From positions 1 through 45,958 of the forward strand of contig JAKSRD010000015.1 in the NCBI GenBank assembly GCA_024403795.1: DNA of 45,958 nt, in the 5' to 3' direction. A program made the translations under genes and the position numbers. This DNA is from Saccharofermentans sp. GTDB lineage: Bacteria > Bacillota > Clostridia > Saccharofermentanales > Saccharofermentanaceae. Below the pieces are notes generated by a model. The model was not told the origin of the DNA. It saw only the letters and a program-made list of their open reading frames with translations, and did no database searches. This document shows, one piece after another, positions 32,495 to 41,342 of this stretch; positions within the stretch are counted from its first letter, which is position 1; each line of letters starts with the position of its first letter.

Positions 32495-34249
32495 TTATTT
32501 ATCTCCGTAATAAGTGTCCTCATCGTATCCGCCGACATAGCTGATGTTGAAGATGATCATCGGTCTGCGGCCTGATTTGGACTGAACGAAATTCTTTATC
32601 TGTTCCCTGAAGTTACGCTTCTCGAGCATAGCTTCGATACTTCCGGCTTTGCTTCCGGCCTGCTTGAGAAGATTATCTACCTTGTCGGAGATGAGCTCAT
32701 GAAGGACATTGATGTTGTCATCACTGTCGAAGCAGCCTATTGAATTGATGGCAGGTGAACATGCAAGGTCACCTGTGTCTTCGTTTACCGTAATAGCCAC
32801 TGCAAGGCAGCCGTCTTCGCTCAAGTGAATTCTGTCAGTAAGAACTCTGTCATCGGGATCGACTGTATTGGAACCGTCAATGAGGACCGGCGATGCAGGA
32901 ACATGATCTGCTACCTTGCCGCCGGCTTCAGTAAGTTCAAGAACATCACCGTTCTCAATGATGTAGATATCATCCTCGTTCATTCCGAGATTCGTTGCCA
33001 TCTCTTTGTGGAGGCAAAGCATACGATATTCACCGTGAGCAGGAATGAAGTACTTCGGCTTGATAAGAGTATGGAGCATCATGAGCTCGTCTCTGTAAGC
33101 GTGACCTGATACGTGAACATCAGCAAGGGACTGATAGATCACGTGCGCACCCTTCTTGTACAGCTCGTTGATAACACGGTAGATAGGCTTCTCGTTGCCC
33201 GGAATGGGGTCAGCAGAGATGATCACCGTATCACCTTTCTGTATGTCTACGGAACGGTGTGATGAGTAAGCCATGCGGGTTAGAGCGCTCATCGGTTCAG
33301 CCTGCGAACCGGTAGTAAGGACTACGATCTGATTGTCGGGATAATTGTCGATCGCATCGATATCTATTAGCGTGTCAGGTTGGATGTCGATGTAACCCAG
33401 TGTGTTGGCGATGTTGAATACCTGGATCATCGAACGACCGGAGAGGCAGACATGACGACCGTATTTCTCTGCCGCCGTAATGATCTGCTGCATGCGGTGT
33501 ACGTGTGATGAGAAGGTGGCAACGATTATGCGGCCTTCTGCTTTTCGAAAATAATGAGAGAAAGCTTCACCCACATGCTTCTCTGACGGCGAGAAACCTT
33601 CTATCTCGACGTTGGTGCTCTCACAGATGAACATGAGGACGCCTTCTTTGCCGAGCTCGCCCATTCTCTGGAGATTGATGGTCTTACCGTTGATCGGAGT
33701 ATAGTCGATCTTGAAGTCGCCGGAATGAACGATCCTTCCGACAGGCGTGTTGATGCAGAGAGCATATGAGTCTGCGATGCTGTGATTTACCCTGATGAAT
33801 TCGGCAGAGAATGACTTGCCGAGTGATACGACATCACCGTTCTTGCAAGTGGTCATCTTTATTCCTTCGAAAGGAACATTCTTATCCTGAAGCTTGAGCT
33901 TGATGAGCTCGATCGCCATCGTACCGCCGTAGACGGGACACTTGAATTCCCTGAGGAAATAGGGGAGAGAACCGATATGGTCCTCGTGTCCGTGCGTGAT
34001 AAGGATACCGCGGAGCTTCTCCTTGTTGCGCCTGATGTATGTGAAGTCGGGAATGACACAATCAACGCCGGGCATGTTCTCTTCAGGGAAACTCATGCCG
34101 CAGTCGATGATGATGATGTCATTCTTATATTCAATGGCGGTCATATTCTTGCCGATCTCGCCGATACCTCCCAAAGGGATTATCTTAACGGGGTTCGGAT
34201 TCTTATATTTCGGATCGTTGTATCCGTGTCTTTTTGAATTGCTGCTCAT
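32495..34249 (-). CDS. rnj: Ribonuclease J
   Basis: 584 aa on the minus strand. The ATG at 34249 has GGAAGG just upstream and is preferred to an ATG 15 nt earlier. RNase J is a 5'-3' exo- and endoribonuclease of the metallo-beta-lactamase/beta-CASP superfamily, central to mRNA decay and rRNA maturation. Metal-binding motif HGHEDH is at 86-91. Others are SIADSYAL, HSGDFKID with its Asp, the beta-CASP motif stretches (FSSHVHRMQQI; TGSQAEPMSALTRMA) and the late HVSGHA with its His. A conserved C-terminal domain ends the chain (SGRRPMIIF). A lysine-rich N-terminal 20 residues is normal for the family. Confidence 0.95.
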   Translation of the reverse strand: MSSNSKRHGYNDPKYKNPNPVKIIPLGGIGEIGKNMTAIEYKNDIIIIDCGMSFPEENMPGVDCVIPDFTYIRRNKEKLRGILITHGHEDHIGSLPYFLREFKCPVYGGTMAIELIKLKLQDKNVPFEGIKMTTCKNGDVVSLGKSFSAEFIRVNHSIADSYALCINTPVGRIVHSGDFKIDYTPINGKTINLQRMGELGKEGVLMFICESTNVEIEGFSPSEKHVGEAFSHYFRKAEGRIIVATFSSHVHRMQQIITAAEKYGRHVCLSGRSMIQVFNIANTLGYIDIQPDTLIDIDAIDNYPDNQIVVLTTGSQAEPMSALTRMAYSSHRSVDIQKGDTVIISADPIPGNEKPIYRVINELYKKGAHVIYQSLADVHVSGHAYRDELMMLHTLIKPKYFIPAHGEYRMLCLHKEMATNLGMNEDDIYIIENGDVLELTEAGGKVADHVPASPVLIDGSNTVDPDDRVLTDRIHLSEDGCLAVAITVNEDTGDLACSPAINSIGCFDSDDNINVLHELISDKVDNLLKQAGSKAGSIEAMLEKRNFREQIKNFVQSKSGRRPMIIFNISYVGGYDEDTYYGDK

Positions 34250-34316
34250 AAAACCTTCCTTCATATAAACACAAATACTTCCCTTGATGAGAGGAAAGTA
34301 TCTGCTTAGTTCCTGC

Positions 34317-35324
34317 TTAAGCTACGGTTACGGTTCTCTTGCAGGTCGAGTAATTACCTGACTCACCGTCTTCCGCATATATGTCGATGTGATAACCCTT
34401 TACGCCCGGACCCTTGTCCTCAACGGTGTAATAACCGTCGCCGCCCAAAGGATCGTTCTCGATGTAGATAACGGTTCCCTTAGGGTAGATAGACCAGTCT
34501 GCAGCACAGGTGCGGCCTTCGACACAAGTTGTGCCGGATGCGGTGCTCTTGCTGTATGTTCCGTCGCCGTTAGGCTGAGGACCGTAGAATGTTATCGTGC
34601 ATGTATTTCCGCCGCCGGACGGTTTATCCGGTGCCGGAGGATCTGTATGTTTGGGTTCCTGCGGCTTTGGCGTAGGAGTTGCCTTCGGTTTGGGTGTGGA
34701 GGTGGGCTTTGTCTCAGTGGTGAGATCCTTCTTCACGTAGTTACCGTTGTATGTCTTATACCAACCATTGGAGGTAACGGCGATTACGTCGATCTGATCG
34801 CCGGCGTACACCGTCTTTACTACATCGTAATCAGTACCGGGACCCGATCTGACGTTAACTGTTGTCGTCGCGTATACAGCCAGGTAGAGTTCTTTTTCCG
34901 TAATCTTTTCCGTCGTCTCGGCGGTGGTGGCCTGTGTAGTCTCCTTCGTTGTCTCTTTGGTTGTCTCCTTGGTTGTCTCGGAAGTCTCAGAGGTCTCGGA
35001 AGTCTCTGATGTCTCAGAAGTCTCCGATGACTCGGAAGGCTTTGATACGACGGTTACTTTTACCGTTGTCTCGGTTGTTGTCTCAGATGTCTCGGAAGGA
35101 TCTGCCAAACCCGGTTCGGAGGGGTCTGTAGGATCAGTCTCATCCGGAAGCTGAGTCGTAACACCCGGTTCGATCGGCTGAGCCTGAACAGTCGTGAAAT
35201 CCAATGCGGAATCAACGGCAAAAGTAGCTGCTGCACAGATTGCAACGACCACGCAACAACTCGCTGCAGACACAACCTTGGCGCGGGTGATGTTATAGAA
35301 TTCTTTTACACTTACAAGCTTCAA
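34317..35324 (-). CDS. Membrane-anchored SH3b/3D-domain cell-wall protein
   Basis: 335 aa on the minus strand from a TTG at 35324, 11 nt after AAGGAG. A helix at about 18-36 anchors it. Residues ~55-145 are low complexity, Thr/Ser/Glu/Pro-rich, with repeats of SET then TKE units, like a wall-spanning stalk. An SH3b domain follows (TTTVNVRSGPGTDYDVVKTV to KTYNGNYVKKDL), then a second Pro/Thr/Lys linker. A C-terminal 3D domain ends it (ASGTTCVEGRTCAADWSIYP, DKGPGVKGYHIDIY), the double-psi barrel seen in peptidoglycan lytic transglycosylases and resuscitation factors. It probably binds and cleaves cell wall at the surface. A 3-codon frame ends on top of the start codon. Confidence 0.85.
   Translation of the reverse strand: MKLVSVKEFYNITRAKVVSAASCCVVVAICAAATFAVDSALDFTTVQAQPIEPGVTTQLPDETDPTDPSEPGLADPSETSETTTETTVKVTVVSKPSESSETSETSETSETSETSETTKETTKETTKETTQATTAETTEKITEKELYLAVYATTTVNVRSGPGTDYDVVKTVYAGDQIDVIAVTSNGWYKTYNGNYVKKDLTTETKPTSTPKPKATPTPKPQEPKHTDPPAPDKPSGGGNTCTITFYGPQPNGDGTYSKSTASGTTCVEGRTCAADWSIYPKGTVIYIENDPLGGDGYYTVEDKGPGVKGYHIDIYAEDGESGNYSTCKRTVTVA
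34930..35110 (-). repeat. Low-complexity repeat tract within the 3D-domain gene
   Basis: Tandem near-copies of a 9-base unit encode repeated Ser-Glu-Thr, followed by repeats encoding Thr-Lys-Glu-Thr. This tract may vary in copy number between strains and would change the stalk length. Confidence 0.7.
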
Positions 35325-35332
35325 AGACTCAT
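35321..35332 (-). promoter_or_regulatory. Three-codon leader frame overlapping the 3D-gene start
   Basis: On the minus strand an ATG at 35332, with AAGGAG 3 nt upstream, opens M-S-L and stops at TGA (35323-35321). That stop overlaps the TTG start at 35324 by two bases (TTGA). Ribosomes ending the leader could restart on the main gene. Confidence 0.4.
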
Positions 35333-35715
35333 TTTCTCCTTATTATCGCAATGCCTGCATTGAGGCATAATTTCAACAATATTATATCATACTCTTATTT
35401 TTGTTTATAAAATCACTGTGTAATGCCTGTTTTTGCTTCACCGCAAGTTGATTCAACAGCAATAGAATAGTCAGCGTGCAGATCGTGAACATAACGATAA
35501 CTTGCATATTATCTGTGACAATGCTTTTCAAAACTGTAGTAAGGAATGTCTGCACTTTGCAAATGCTGTGTTCCTTTACCGCAAAAGTGATTTTGAGTAA
35601 AGCGATTTTCCGAATTTGTCAATTGATTGTCACAACTCTGAAAAGCATGACATATTATATCCGTCTATAATCTAGACACCGATGAACAAATCAATATCGC
35701 AAAGGGGGGGAGCAT
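35333..35715. other. Divergent intergenic region, 383 bp
   Basis: No gene is supported. It carries the minus promoter near 35381, two copies of TTGTCA 11 bp apart (35616 and 35627) and a TATAAT at 35666-35671 likely serving the 54-codon gene. The rest is AT-rich and unassigned. Confidence 0.6.
35351..35389 (-). promoter_or_regulatory. Promoter and 5' UTR hairpin of the 3D-domain gene
   Basis: On the minus strand TGA-TATAAT (35389-35381) is an extended -10. Downstream in the leader, ATGCCT and AGGCAT (35351-35368) form a 6-bp stem with a 6-nt loop. Confidence 0.5.
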
Positions 35716-35880
35716 ATGTCGTATGGACGTGTCCGTAAGCCGGCAAAAAGAGCAAGTTACGGAACGACAGAGCGCGATGTTGAGAAGAGACGTGCGCGTA
35801 TTTACATCATTTGTGCTCTTATTCTCATTGTGTGCGGTATTCTCGATGTGATCTTCCTCATCGGTATTCTCGGACTGTGA
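35716..35880 (+). CDS. 54-aa basic single-pass membrane protein, unknown
   Basis: ATG with AAAGGGGGGG 5 nt upstream, a strong site. The N-terminal half is very basic (MSYGRVRKPAKRASYG, then EKRRAR), and residues ~29-54 form one hydrophobic helix ending at the C terminus (IYIICALILIVCGILDVIFL). The topology would put the basic part in the cytoplasm. TATAAT at 35666-35671 is a suitable -10. It is a real-looking gene by ribosome site, codon use like its neighbours and clean protein architecture. I do not recognise a family. It ends just before the proS promoter. Confidence 0.7.
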   Translation: MSYGRVRKPAKRASYGTTERDVEKRRARIYIICALILIVCGILDVIFLIGILGL

Positions 35881-35906
35881 CATTAAAGCTCGTAATTCGC
35901 TTTTAA

Positions 35907-35935
35907 TTGCAAAAAGTACCCCTCTCGTATATACT
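35907..35935 (+). promoter_or_regulatory. proS promoter
   Basis: -35 TTGCAA (35907-35912), 17-bp spacer, -10 TATACT (35930-35935), 35 bp before the start codon. No T-box leader is present. Confidence 0.7.
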
Positions 35936-35970
35936 TGCACCTGTAATATTTTTTAATATAGGAGCAAGAT

Positions 35971-37665
35971 ATGAGAGTTTCCGAATTGTTTATGGCTACA
36001 CAAAGAGAGATCCCCGCAGATGCAGAGATCCCTTCACACAGACTGATGCTCAGAGCAGGTCTTATCCGCAAGATGGCATCCGGTGTTTATTCCTTTATGC
36101 CTATGGGTTATCGCACCTACAGAAAGGTAGAAGCGGTAATCAGAGAAGAGATGGATAAGGCCGGAGCACAGGAGCTTATAATGCCTGCACTTCTTCCTGC
36201 CGAGGCTTATCAGGGTTCAGGCAGATGGGAGAAGTTCGGACCTGAGATGTTCAGACTTTCCGACAGAGGCGGAAGAAGTTTCTGCCTTGGTCCTACGCAC
36301 GAGGAGCCTTTCACGGAGGCTGTCAGAGATTCGATCAGATCTTACAAGCAGCTCCCTGTAACACTTTATCAGATCCAGCATAAGTACAGAGACGAGAAGC
36401 GTCCGAGATTCGGCGTTATCAGAGCAAGAGAGTTCGTCATGAAGGATGCATATTCCTTTGACGTTGACGAAGCGGGCCTCGACATCTCTTACAAGAAGAT
36501 GTACGACGCTTACCGTGCGATTTTCGATCGCCTTGGATTGGATTATACGATCGTTGATGCCGATTCAGGTGCAATGGGCGGCTCCGGTTCACAGGAATTC
36601 ATGGTAAAGAGTGAAGTCGGCGAGGATGCCATCTGCTTCTGCAGCGATTGCGGCTATGCGGCAAACGAGGAGAAGGCAGGCTGGACAAGAGGTGCTGCCG
36701 ATACTGCGGCAGAACTCGAAGTCGAGAAGATCCATACTCCTGATGTTAAGACAATAGAAGAACTCTGCGGTTATCTTAACTGCGGACCGGATGCATTCGT
36801 AAAGACGATCCTCTACAACATTGACGGCAAGTTTGTTGCTGCCATGTGCAGAGGTGACAGAGACATCAACGAGACAAAGCTCGGCAATCTCTATGATGCT
36901 ACGGAGATGGAACTCGCAGCATTTGCAGATGTTGAGATGATCACAGGCGCGAAGGTAGGTTTTGCCGGTCCTGTGGGTCTCAAGCAGAAGATCGACATCG
37001 TAGTCGATCCCGAAGTTGCCGGAATGAAGAACTTCGTTGTCGGCGCTTGTGAGACTGACTACCACTTCAAGAATGTAAATATCGGCAGAGATTTTGAAGC
37101 TGATAAGATCGCTGACATCACAAATGCCAAGGAGGGCGATATCTGCCCTAAGTGCGGCAAGGGAACACTTGCCATGGCAAGAGGTGTAGAAGTAGGTCAC
37201 ATCTTTAAGCTCGGCACCAAGTATTCCGATGCTCTTGGTTGCGTCTATCTTGACAGCAACGGCAAGGAACACAGCATGGTCATGGGCTGCTACGGTATCG
37301 GCGTATCAAGAGTCCTTGCTGCGATCATTGAGCAGAATCACGATGATGACGGTATTATCTGGCCTTCCATCGTTGCTCCTTACAAGGTTATCGTCGTTCC
37401 CACCAAGGTTAATGACGAAGAACTTATGGGTGTTGCAGAGAAGATCTACGCTGATCTGACGGCAGCAGGCTGTGAAGTCCTTATCGATGACAGAAATGAG
37501 CGTCCCGGAGTTAAGTTCAAGGATGCCGATCTGCTTGGCATTCCGCTTCGTATCACTGTCGGCAGAAGAGCCGGAGAAGGCATAGTAGAGGTCAAGAGAA
37601 GAGACAGCAGCGAAGCTTCCGAGATTACTGTTGACGAAGCAATAGCACTTGCCAAGGAGATCTGA
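35971..37665 (+). CDS. proS: Prolyl-tRNA synthetase, bacterial type
   Basis: 564 aa; ATG with AGGAG upstream. It charges tRNA-Pro with proline using ATP. Class II catalytic motifs: motif 1 region [16 protein letters not shown], motif 2 in [18 protein letters not shown], motif 3 in [14 protein letters not shown]. Between motifs 2 and 3 is the bacterial-type editing domain (about 230-390), with [13 protein letters not shown] and [12 protein letters not shown], which removes misacylated alanine. A Cys pair, CPKCGKG, is visible. The anticodon-binding domain is C-terminal ([18 protein letters not shown]). Length matches the E. coli-like form. The following secreted-protein gene starts 3 bp after its stop. 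Confidence 0.97.
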   Translation: MRVSELFMATQREIPADAEIPSHRLMLRAGLIRKMASGVYSFMPMGYRTYRKVEAVIREEMDKAGAQELIMPALLPAEAYQGSGRWEKFGPEMFRLSDRGGRSFCLGPTHEEPFTEAVRDSIRSYKQLPVTLYQIQHKYRDEKRPRFGVIRAREFVMKDAYSFDVDEAGLDISYKKMYDAYRAIFDRLGLDYTIVDADSGAMGGSGSQEFMVKSEVGEDAICFCSDCGYAANEEKAGWTRGAADTAAELEVEKIHTPDVKTIEELCGYLNCGPDAFVKTILYNIDGKFVAAMCRGDRDINETKLGNLYDATEMELAAFADVEMITGAKVGFAGPVGLKQKIDIVVDPEVAGMKNFVVGACETDYHFKNVNIGRDFEADKIADITNAKEGDICPKCGKGTLAMARGVEVGHIFKLGTKYSDALGCVYLDSNGKEHSMVMGCYGIGVSRVLAAIIEQNHDDDGIIWPSIVAPYKVIVVPTKVNDEELMGVAEKIYADLTAAGCEVLIDDRNERPGVKFKDADLLGIPLRITVGRRAGEGIVEVKRRDSSEASEITVDEAIALAKEI

Positions 37666-37667
37666 GA

Positions 37668-39149
37668 ATGCCGATAAGGGTAATAGCGACTGTTATCATG
37701 TGCATCACCTTTACCCTTAATTCTTTCCCGGGGATCTTCGTGAATGAGAAGATCCTGCCTGCGATGTTTGACGGATATATAATGACTCTTGCCGACGGTG
37801 AGACGCTTGAGATGCGCGCTGCCGGCAAGAAGCTTATATTCTCGTCGAGCGTTGTGCGGGATTACAAGATCAATCTCATAAAGACCAGAGCTTCAAGGAT
37901 CGAGAAGAATTACAGAAAGCACTCCAAGACATTTGAGATAGATTGCACTTCCGTGATGGATGAGGGTGAACTCTATACTGTCGAGATCACTTATGAGGCA
38001 TATGGAGTCAAGCTTATTGCAGGCAACAATATCATATATCTGAGCAGCAACAATCTGTACTTCTGGAAGTCTGTCAACTACGAGTACAATCAGGAGACAT
38101 GTTCGGAGTTGTGGACGGATGCACAGTCTCTCAAAGAGTGTCTTGAACCTCAGAATGACATTGAGTGTGATGATCCCGTCATTATTGAGTACTCAAAGCG
38201 GATCTGTGAGGGTGCTGCCGATGATTGGGAGAAGGTTTTCCGTATCTACAAATATATAGCTCACGAGATGGCTTATGATGTCGTTGAGATGGAGAACGAT
38301 TCATCCGGCTATCAGGATAGCGCTCTTGACGTTATCAGAGACGGGAAAGGCATATGTGAAGGCTTTGCTAATGCTTTCGTTGCACTCTCAAGAGTGCAGG
38401 GTATTCCGGCTGTAGTTGAATATGGTCTCGGGTTGACCGATTATCAGGAGATGACGCATGAGGAATACTCTCAAGAAGTTTATTCCAACCATGCATGGGC
38501 TGCCGTTTATCTTGGAGATAAGTGGCATTTTCTGGATCCTACATTTGATATGTCCAGATACTATGAAGGTCCCGAAGACGTTATAGTACAGGAAGACAGA
38601 ACGGCTAATTATCTTCTGACATTAGAGGCATTCTCCAATAATCACAAGATACTTGATGCCGATACGAGGCACGGACTTGAGAGTGCCGGCCGTTGCGGCG
38701 GTGATGCTACATATGAGATAACCAGAGACGGAGTATGCCACATATCAGGTGAAGGCGAGGTCGTCATGCCGGCGGGCGTGTGCGGCTTCAGTAAAGTGGT
38801 GTTCGAGGAGGGAAGCAATATTACCGCGATCGGTGATGCAGGCTTCGAAGATTGCGATCTGCTTACTTCGGTCGTATTACCTGATACTATTGAGAGTATC
38901 GGATATTACGCTTTCCTCTGTTGTCAGGACATGGATTACATCTACCTGCCGGACAGCGTGCAATATATCGGTTACGGAGCCTTCGGCTACTGCGATGAAC
39001 TGAGCTATGTTAAGATACCTGACTCGGTTTACTTCATTGATGAACAGGCATTTGACTACTGTCCCAGACTTTATATCAGTCTGCCGTCAGAGCTTGCAGG
39101 TTTTGAGGAAGGATACGAGATGGCACCGCTGTATGTTGAATACAGATAA
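37668..39149 (+). CDS. Secreted transglutaminase-like protein with BspA-type leucine-rich repeats
   Basis: 493 aa; ATG with AAGGAG 8 nt upstream inside the end of proS. An N-terminal hydrophobic stretch (about 4-25) is a signal peptide or anchor. Residues ~175-330 form a transglutaminase/protease-like domain with the complete Cys-His-Asp triad: C230 in GKGICEGFANAF, H275 in SNHAWAAVY, D290 in WHFLDPTFD. Residues ~365-480 are BspA/Treponema-type leucine-rich repeats (AIGDAGFEDCDLLTSVVLPD and similar units). Such proteins often sit on the cell surface of gut anaerobes and bind host or matrix molecules. Whether it cross-links or hydrolyses peptides is unknown. It shares the proS transcript. Confidence 0.85.
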   Translation: MPIRVIATVIMCITFTLNSFPGIFVNEKILPAMFDGYIMTLADGETLEMRAAGKKLIFSSSVVRDYKINLIKTRASRIEKNYRKHSKTFEIDCTSVMDEGELYTVEITYEAYGVKLIAGNNIIYLSSNNLYFWKSVNYEYNQETCSELWTDAQSLKECLEPQNDIECDDPVIIEYSKRICEGAADDWEKVFRIYKYIAHEMAYDVVEMENDSSGYQDSALDVIRDGKGICEGFANAFVALSRVQGIPAVVEYGLGLTDYQEMTHEEYSQEVYSNHAWAAVYLGDKWHFLDPTFDMSRYYEGPEDVIVQEDRTANYLLTLEAFSNNHKILDADTRHGLESAGRCGGDATYEITRDGVCHISGEGEVVMPAGVCGFSKVVFEEGSNITAIGDAGFEDCDLLTSVVLPDTIESIGYYAFLCCQDMDYIYLPDSVQYIGYGAFGYCDELSYVKIPDSVYFIDEQAFDYCPRLYISLPSELAGFEEGYEMAPLYVEYR

Positions 39150-39186
39150 GGATCAATTGATCTGTTCGAGACTTTAGGAGGAGATT

Positions 39187-39888
39187 ATGTCTTATATAGA
39201 ATTCCGTAATGTTAAAAAGGTATACAAGACGGGTTCCGTCAATGTTACTGCGCTTGACGGATGTGATTTCTATATCGAGAAAGGTGAGCTCTGTGTAATC
39301 GTAGGTCAGTCCGGAGCCGGAAAGACCACACTTCTTAATATTCTCGGAGGAATGGACAGGCTTACAACCGGCGAGGTCTTCCTCGACGGAAAGGAAGTAT
39401 CGAAGCTTACGGCAAGTGAGCTTGCTCTGTTCAGAAGACAGAGCGTCGGATTTGTCTTCCAGTTCTATAATCTGATCCCGAGCCTTACCGCATATGAGAA
39501 TGTTGAGATGGCCGCTCAGTTGGTAAAAGATCCGATCAACTGTGATCTTTTGATGAATGAAGTCGGACTTGCCGACCGTAAGAATAATTTTCCGGCACAG
39601 CTCTCCGGCGGTGAGCAGCAAAGAGTCGCGATCGCAAGAGCTATCGCAAAGAACCCCAAGCTGCTTTTGTGTGACGAGCCTACCGGAGCCCTCGATTATC
39701 AGACGGGTAAAGCAATCCTTAAGCTTCTTCAGTCTTTGAGTAATGAGAAGGGGATGACGGTAGTTATCATTACGCATAACTCTGCGTTAACTGCCATGGC
39801 CGACCGTGTCATCCGTGTTAAGAACGGAAAGATCACAAGTAATGTCGTTAATACGAGTCCGGTTAACGTAGACAGGATCGAGTGGTAA
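39187..39888 (+). CDS. ABC transporter ATP-binding protein (LolD/MacB/FtsE type), no partner permease
   Basis: 233 aa; ATG with AGGAGGA upstream. All nucleotide-binding motifs are intact: Walker A GQSGAGKT (40-47), the Q loop in [10 protein letters not shown], signature LSGGEQQR, Walker [13 protein letters not shown] and the H loop ITHNS. The FQFYNLIP sequence and overall length place it with MacB/LolD-type ATPases that drive FtsX-like permeases for lipoproteins, peptides or antimicrobials. The gene for such a permease usually follows at once, but here there are about 370 bp without a gene. It may act with a permease elsewhere, or the unit was truncated. Confidence 0.9.
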   Translation: MSYIEFRNVKKVYKTGSVNVTALDGCDFYIEKGELCVIVGQSGAGKTTLLNILGGMDRLTTGEVFLDGKEVSKLTASELALFRRQSVGFVFQFYNLIPSLTAYENVEMAAQLVKDPINCDLLMNEVGLADRKNNFPAQLSGGEQQRVAIARAIAKNPKLLLCDEPTGALDYQTGKAILKLLQSLSNEKGMTVVIITHNSALTAMADRVIRVKNGKITSNVVNTSPVNVDRIEW

Positions 39889-40260
39889 TATCGGAGCTTT
39901 TTCTCTATTCAGGGTGATATCGCAGCGGAAGTTATCAATGGCTGCAAACCTATACCAAAGTGTTGTTATTGAAGCATTTTGGTCAAGAACTCGAAAAGAA
40001 GTATTGACCAAGATGGTGCCGGATCAGAGCATGGGTCAAAGCATCCAGGCGGTGCTGTGGTCAGGGCGGTCAGAATAGTAGAGATCCTGTCGGGTGAAAA
40101 AGTACTGCTTAAGCCGATACTGTTTGCTTAAAATTCGACATCAAATACGCAACGAATATTATGCGACCATCTTTGTAACTTACGTTAACTCTGTTCCACG
40201 AAGCAAAATAAGAGGCTGCCTTGCGACAGCCTCCTTTAATTCGTTTGAATCTTTATCAGA
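39889..40260. other. 372-bp gap after the orphan ABC ATPase
   Basis: No gene is supported. A 46-codon frame (39938-40078, plus) has no usable ribosome site. The rest has no recognised motif except the mscL terminator at its end. It could be the remnant of a lost permease gene, but no FtsX-like sequence is recognisable. Confidence 0.5.
40203..40233 (-). terminator. mscL terminator
   Basis: On the minus strand GAGGCTG and CAGCCTC form a 7-bp stem with an 8-nt loop (40212-40233), followed by TTATTTTG. Confidence 0.75.
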
Positions 40261-40722
40261 TTACTTCTTGCCGTTCTGAGCCTTGAGGAGATCCTTGATC
40301 TCTGTGAGAAGCTTAACTTCGTCTGACGGCTCGGGCTCGGGTGCGGGTTCTTCCTCAGCGCCCTTCTTGTTCTTCTTTGTAATTCCGTTCTTAAGAGCGT
40401 TGATACCCTTGAGCATGATGAAGAGGATCAAAGCCATGATGAGGAAATTGATGATGGCGGAGATGAACGCACCGTAGTTGATCGAGAGAGACTGGATCTC
40501 TTCAAGTGAAAGACCTGTATAGTCAACCCAAGGAAGTCTGATGGAACCTGCGAAGTCCGTTCCGCCGATGGAAGCGATCAAAGGATTGATAAAGCTGTCT
40601 GTGAAAGATGTAACGATATCCTTGAAAGCAGCACCGACGATGACACCGATAGCCATGTCTACTACGCTTCCCTTAAGTGCGAATTCCTTGAATTCGGTCA
40701 TGAACTTCTTAATAACTCCCAT
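40261..40722 (-). CDS. mscL: Large-conductance mechanosensitive channel
   Basis: 153 aa on the minus strand; ATG with GGAGGA upstream. MscL opens under high membrane tension to release solutes during osmotic downshock. The N-terminal amphipathic helix and first pore helix are standard: FKEFALKGSVVDMAIGVIVGAAF. A periplasmic loop follows. The second helix spans about 82-105, before the cytoplasmic Lys- and Glu/Pro-rich bundle region. The Gly/Ala pattern of the pore-lining helix is intact. Length is within the family's usual range. It has its own terminator. Confidence 0.95.
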   Translation of the reverse strand: MGVIKKFMTEFKEFALKGSVVDMAIGVIVGAAFKDIVTSFTDSFINPLIASIGGTDFAGSIRLPWVDYTGLSLEEIQSLSINYGAFISAIINFLIMALILFIMLKGINALKNGITKKNKKGAEEEPAPEPEPSDEVKLLTEIKDLLKAQNGKK

Positions 40723-40754
40723 TGGTTTGTTCCTCCTAAAAGTAAAAATTTAAT

Positions 40755-40782
40755 AAAAAACCCGAACCCGTATGGATTCGGG
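40755..40782 (-). terminator. Terminator of the P-loop gene
   Basis: On the minus strand CCCGAA and TTCGGG form a 6-bp stem around a 10-nt loop, followed by six T residues. It separates the P-loop gene from mscL. Confidence 0.85.
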
Positions 40783-40804
40783 TAAGTTAGGTTATCTCAA
40801 CCGA

Positions 40805-41212
40805 TCAGGCAAATTTTCTTGCTTCCTCGGGAAGGCTGTCAACCTCACCGCTGAAGATGATCGTAGCGGTAACGGGTGTATCCTTCAGGAATGTGTCGAG
40901 CTTAACAAGGAAATCACCGAGGCCGGCCATGTCGCGGCTGTTGGCAACCTTGCAGATAGCGTCAACATAAATGTGTGTCAGATCGTAATCCTTGGAGCAG
41001 ATGCCGCAGATAAAAGCGAGAACCTGTTCGAAGCCTTCGATGGGGTATTCCTCCATATTAATAAGACGGACTGTGGGCTTGAGAAGCTGATCTAATCTGC
41101 TTCCTCTCTCGAGGCAAACGACGTTACTGTCTGTAGCTGCAACCGTGTTGATATCGTCAACGAGCTTTGCTGTCTTACCTGTTCCCTTAGGTCCTGCAAT
41201 AAGTTTGATCAT
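40805..41212 (-). CDS. Small P-loop protein, function unknown
   Basis: 135 aa on the minus strand. The ATG at 41212, with AAAGGAG 8 nt upstream, is preferred over an upstream in-frame ATG at 41236 that lacks one. The Walker A motif is GPKGTGKT at residues 7-14. The segment HIYVDAICKVA may hold the Walker B acid. The chain is too short for a full AAA+ or ABC domain and looks like a reduced single P-loop fold. Homologues occur in many Clostridia as uncharacterised ATP-binding proteins. No partner is obvious; the divergent rimP operon is probably independent. Confidence 0.7.
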   Translation of the reverse strand: MIKLIAGPKGTGKTAKLVDDINTVAATDSNVVCLERGSRLDQLLKPTVRLINMEEYPIEGFEQVLAFICGICSKDYDLTHIYVDAICKVANSRDMAGLGDFLVKLDTFLKDTPVTATIIFSGEVDSLPEEARKFA

Positions 41213-41342
41213 ATGAATGTCTCCTTTGGGGATCATATTTCCATTGGATGTCTCCGTTGGATAATTTGTATAGACTTATTTTACTGTAATTGTCGCCCGA
41301 AATGAATATTAAAACGCAAAATTTCTTGGTATTTTTTTCGGT

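Noticed and set aside
34930..35110. Possible CRISPR-like repeat array
   Set aside because: The repeats are contiguous short codon repeats in frame with the SET/TKE protein tract, without spacers.
34389..35154. Long plus-strand frames opposite the 3D-domain gene
   Set aside because: They mirror the low-complexity Ser/Glu/Thr repeat tract on the minus strand. No ribosome site or protein family.
39938..40078. 46-codon plus-strand frame (MAANLYQSVV...) after the ABC ATPase
   Set aside because: No good ribosome site and no recognisable family. Possible remnant, but not enough to call a gene.
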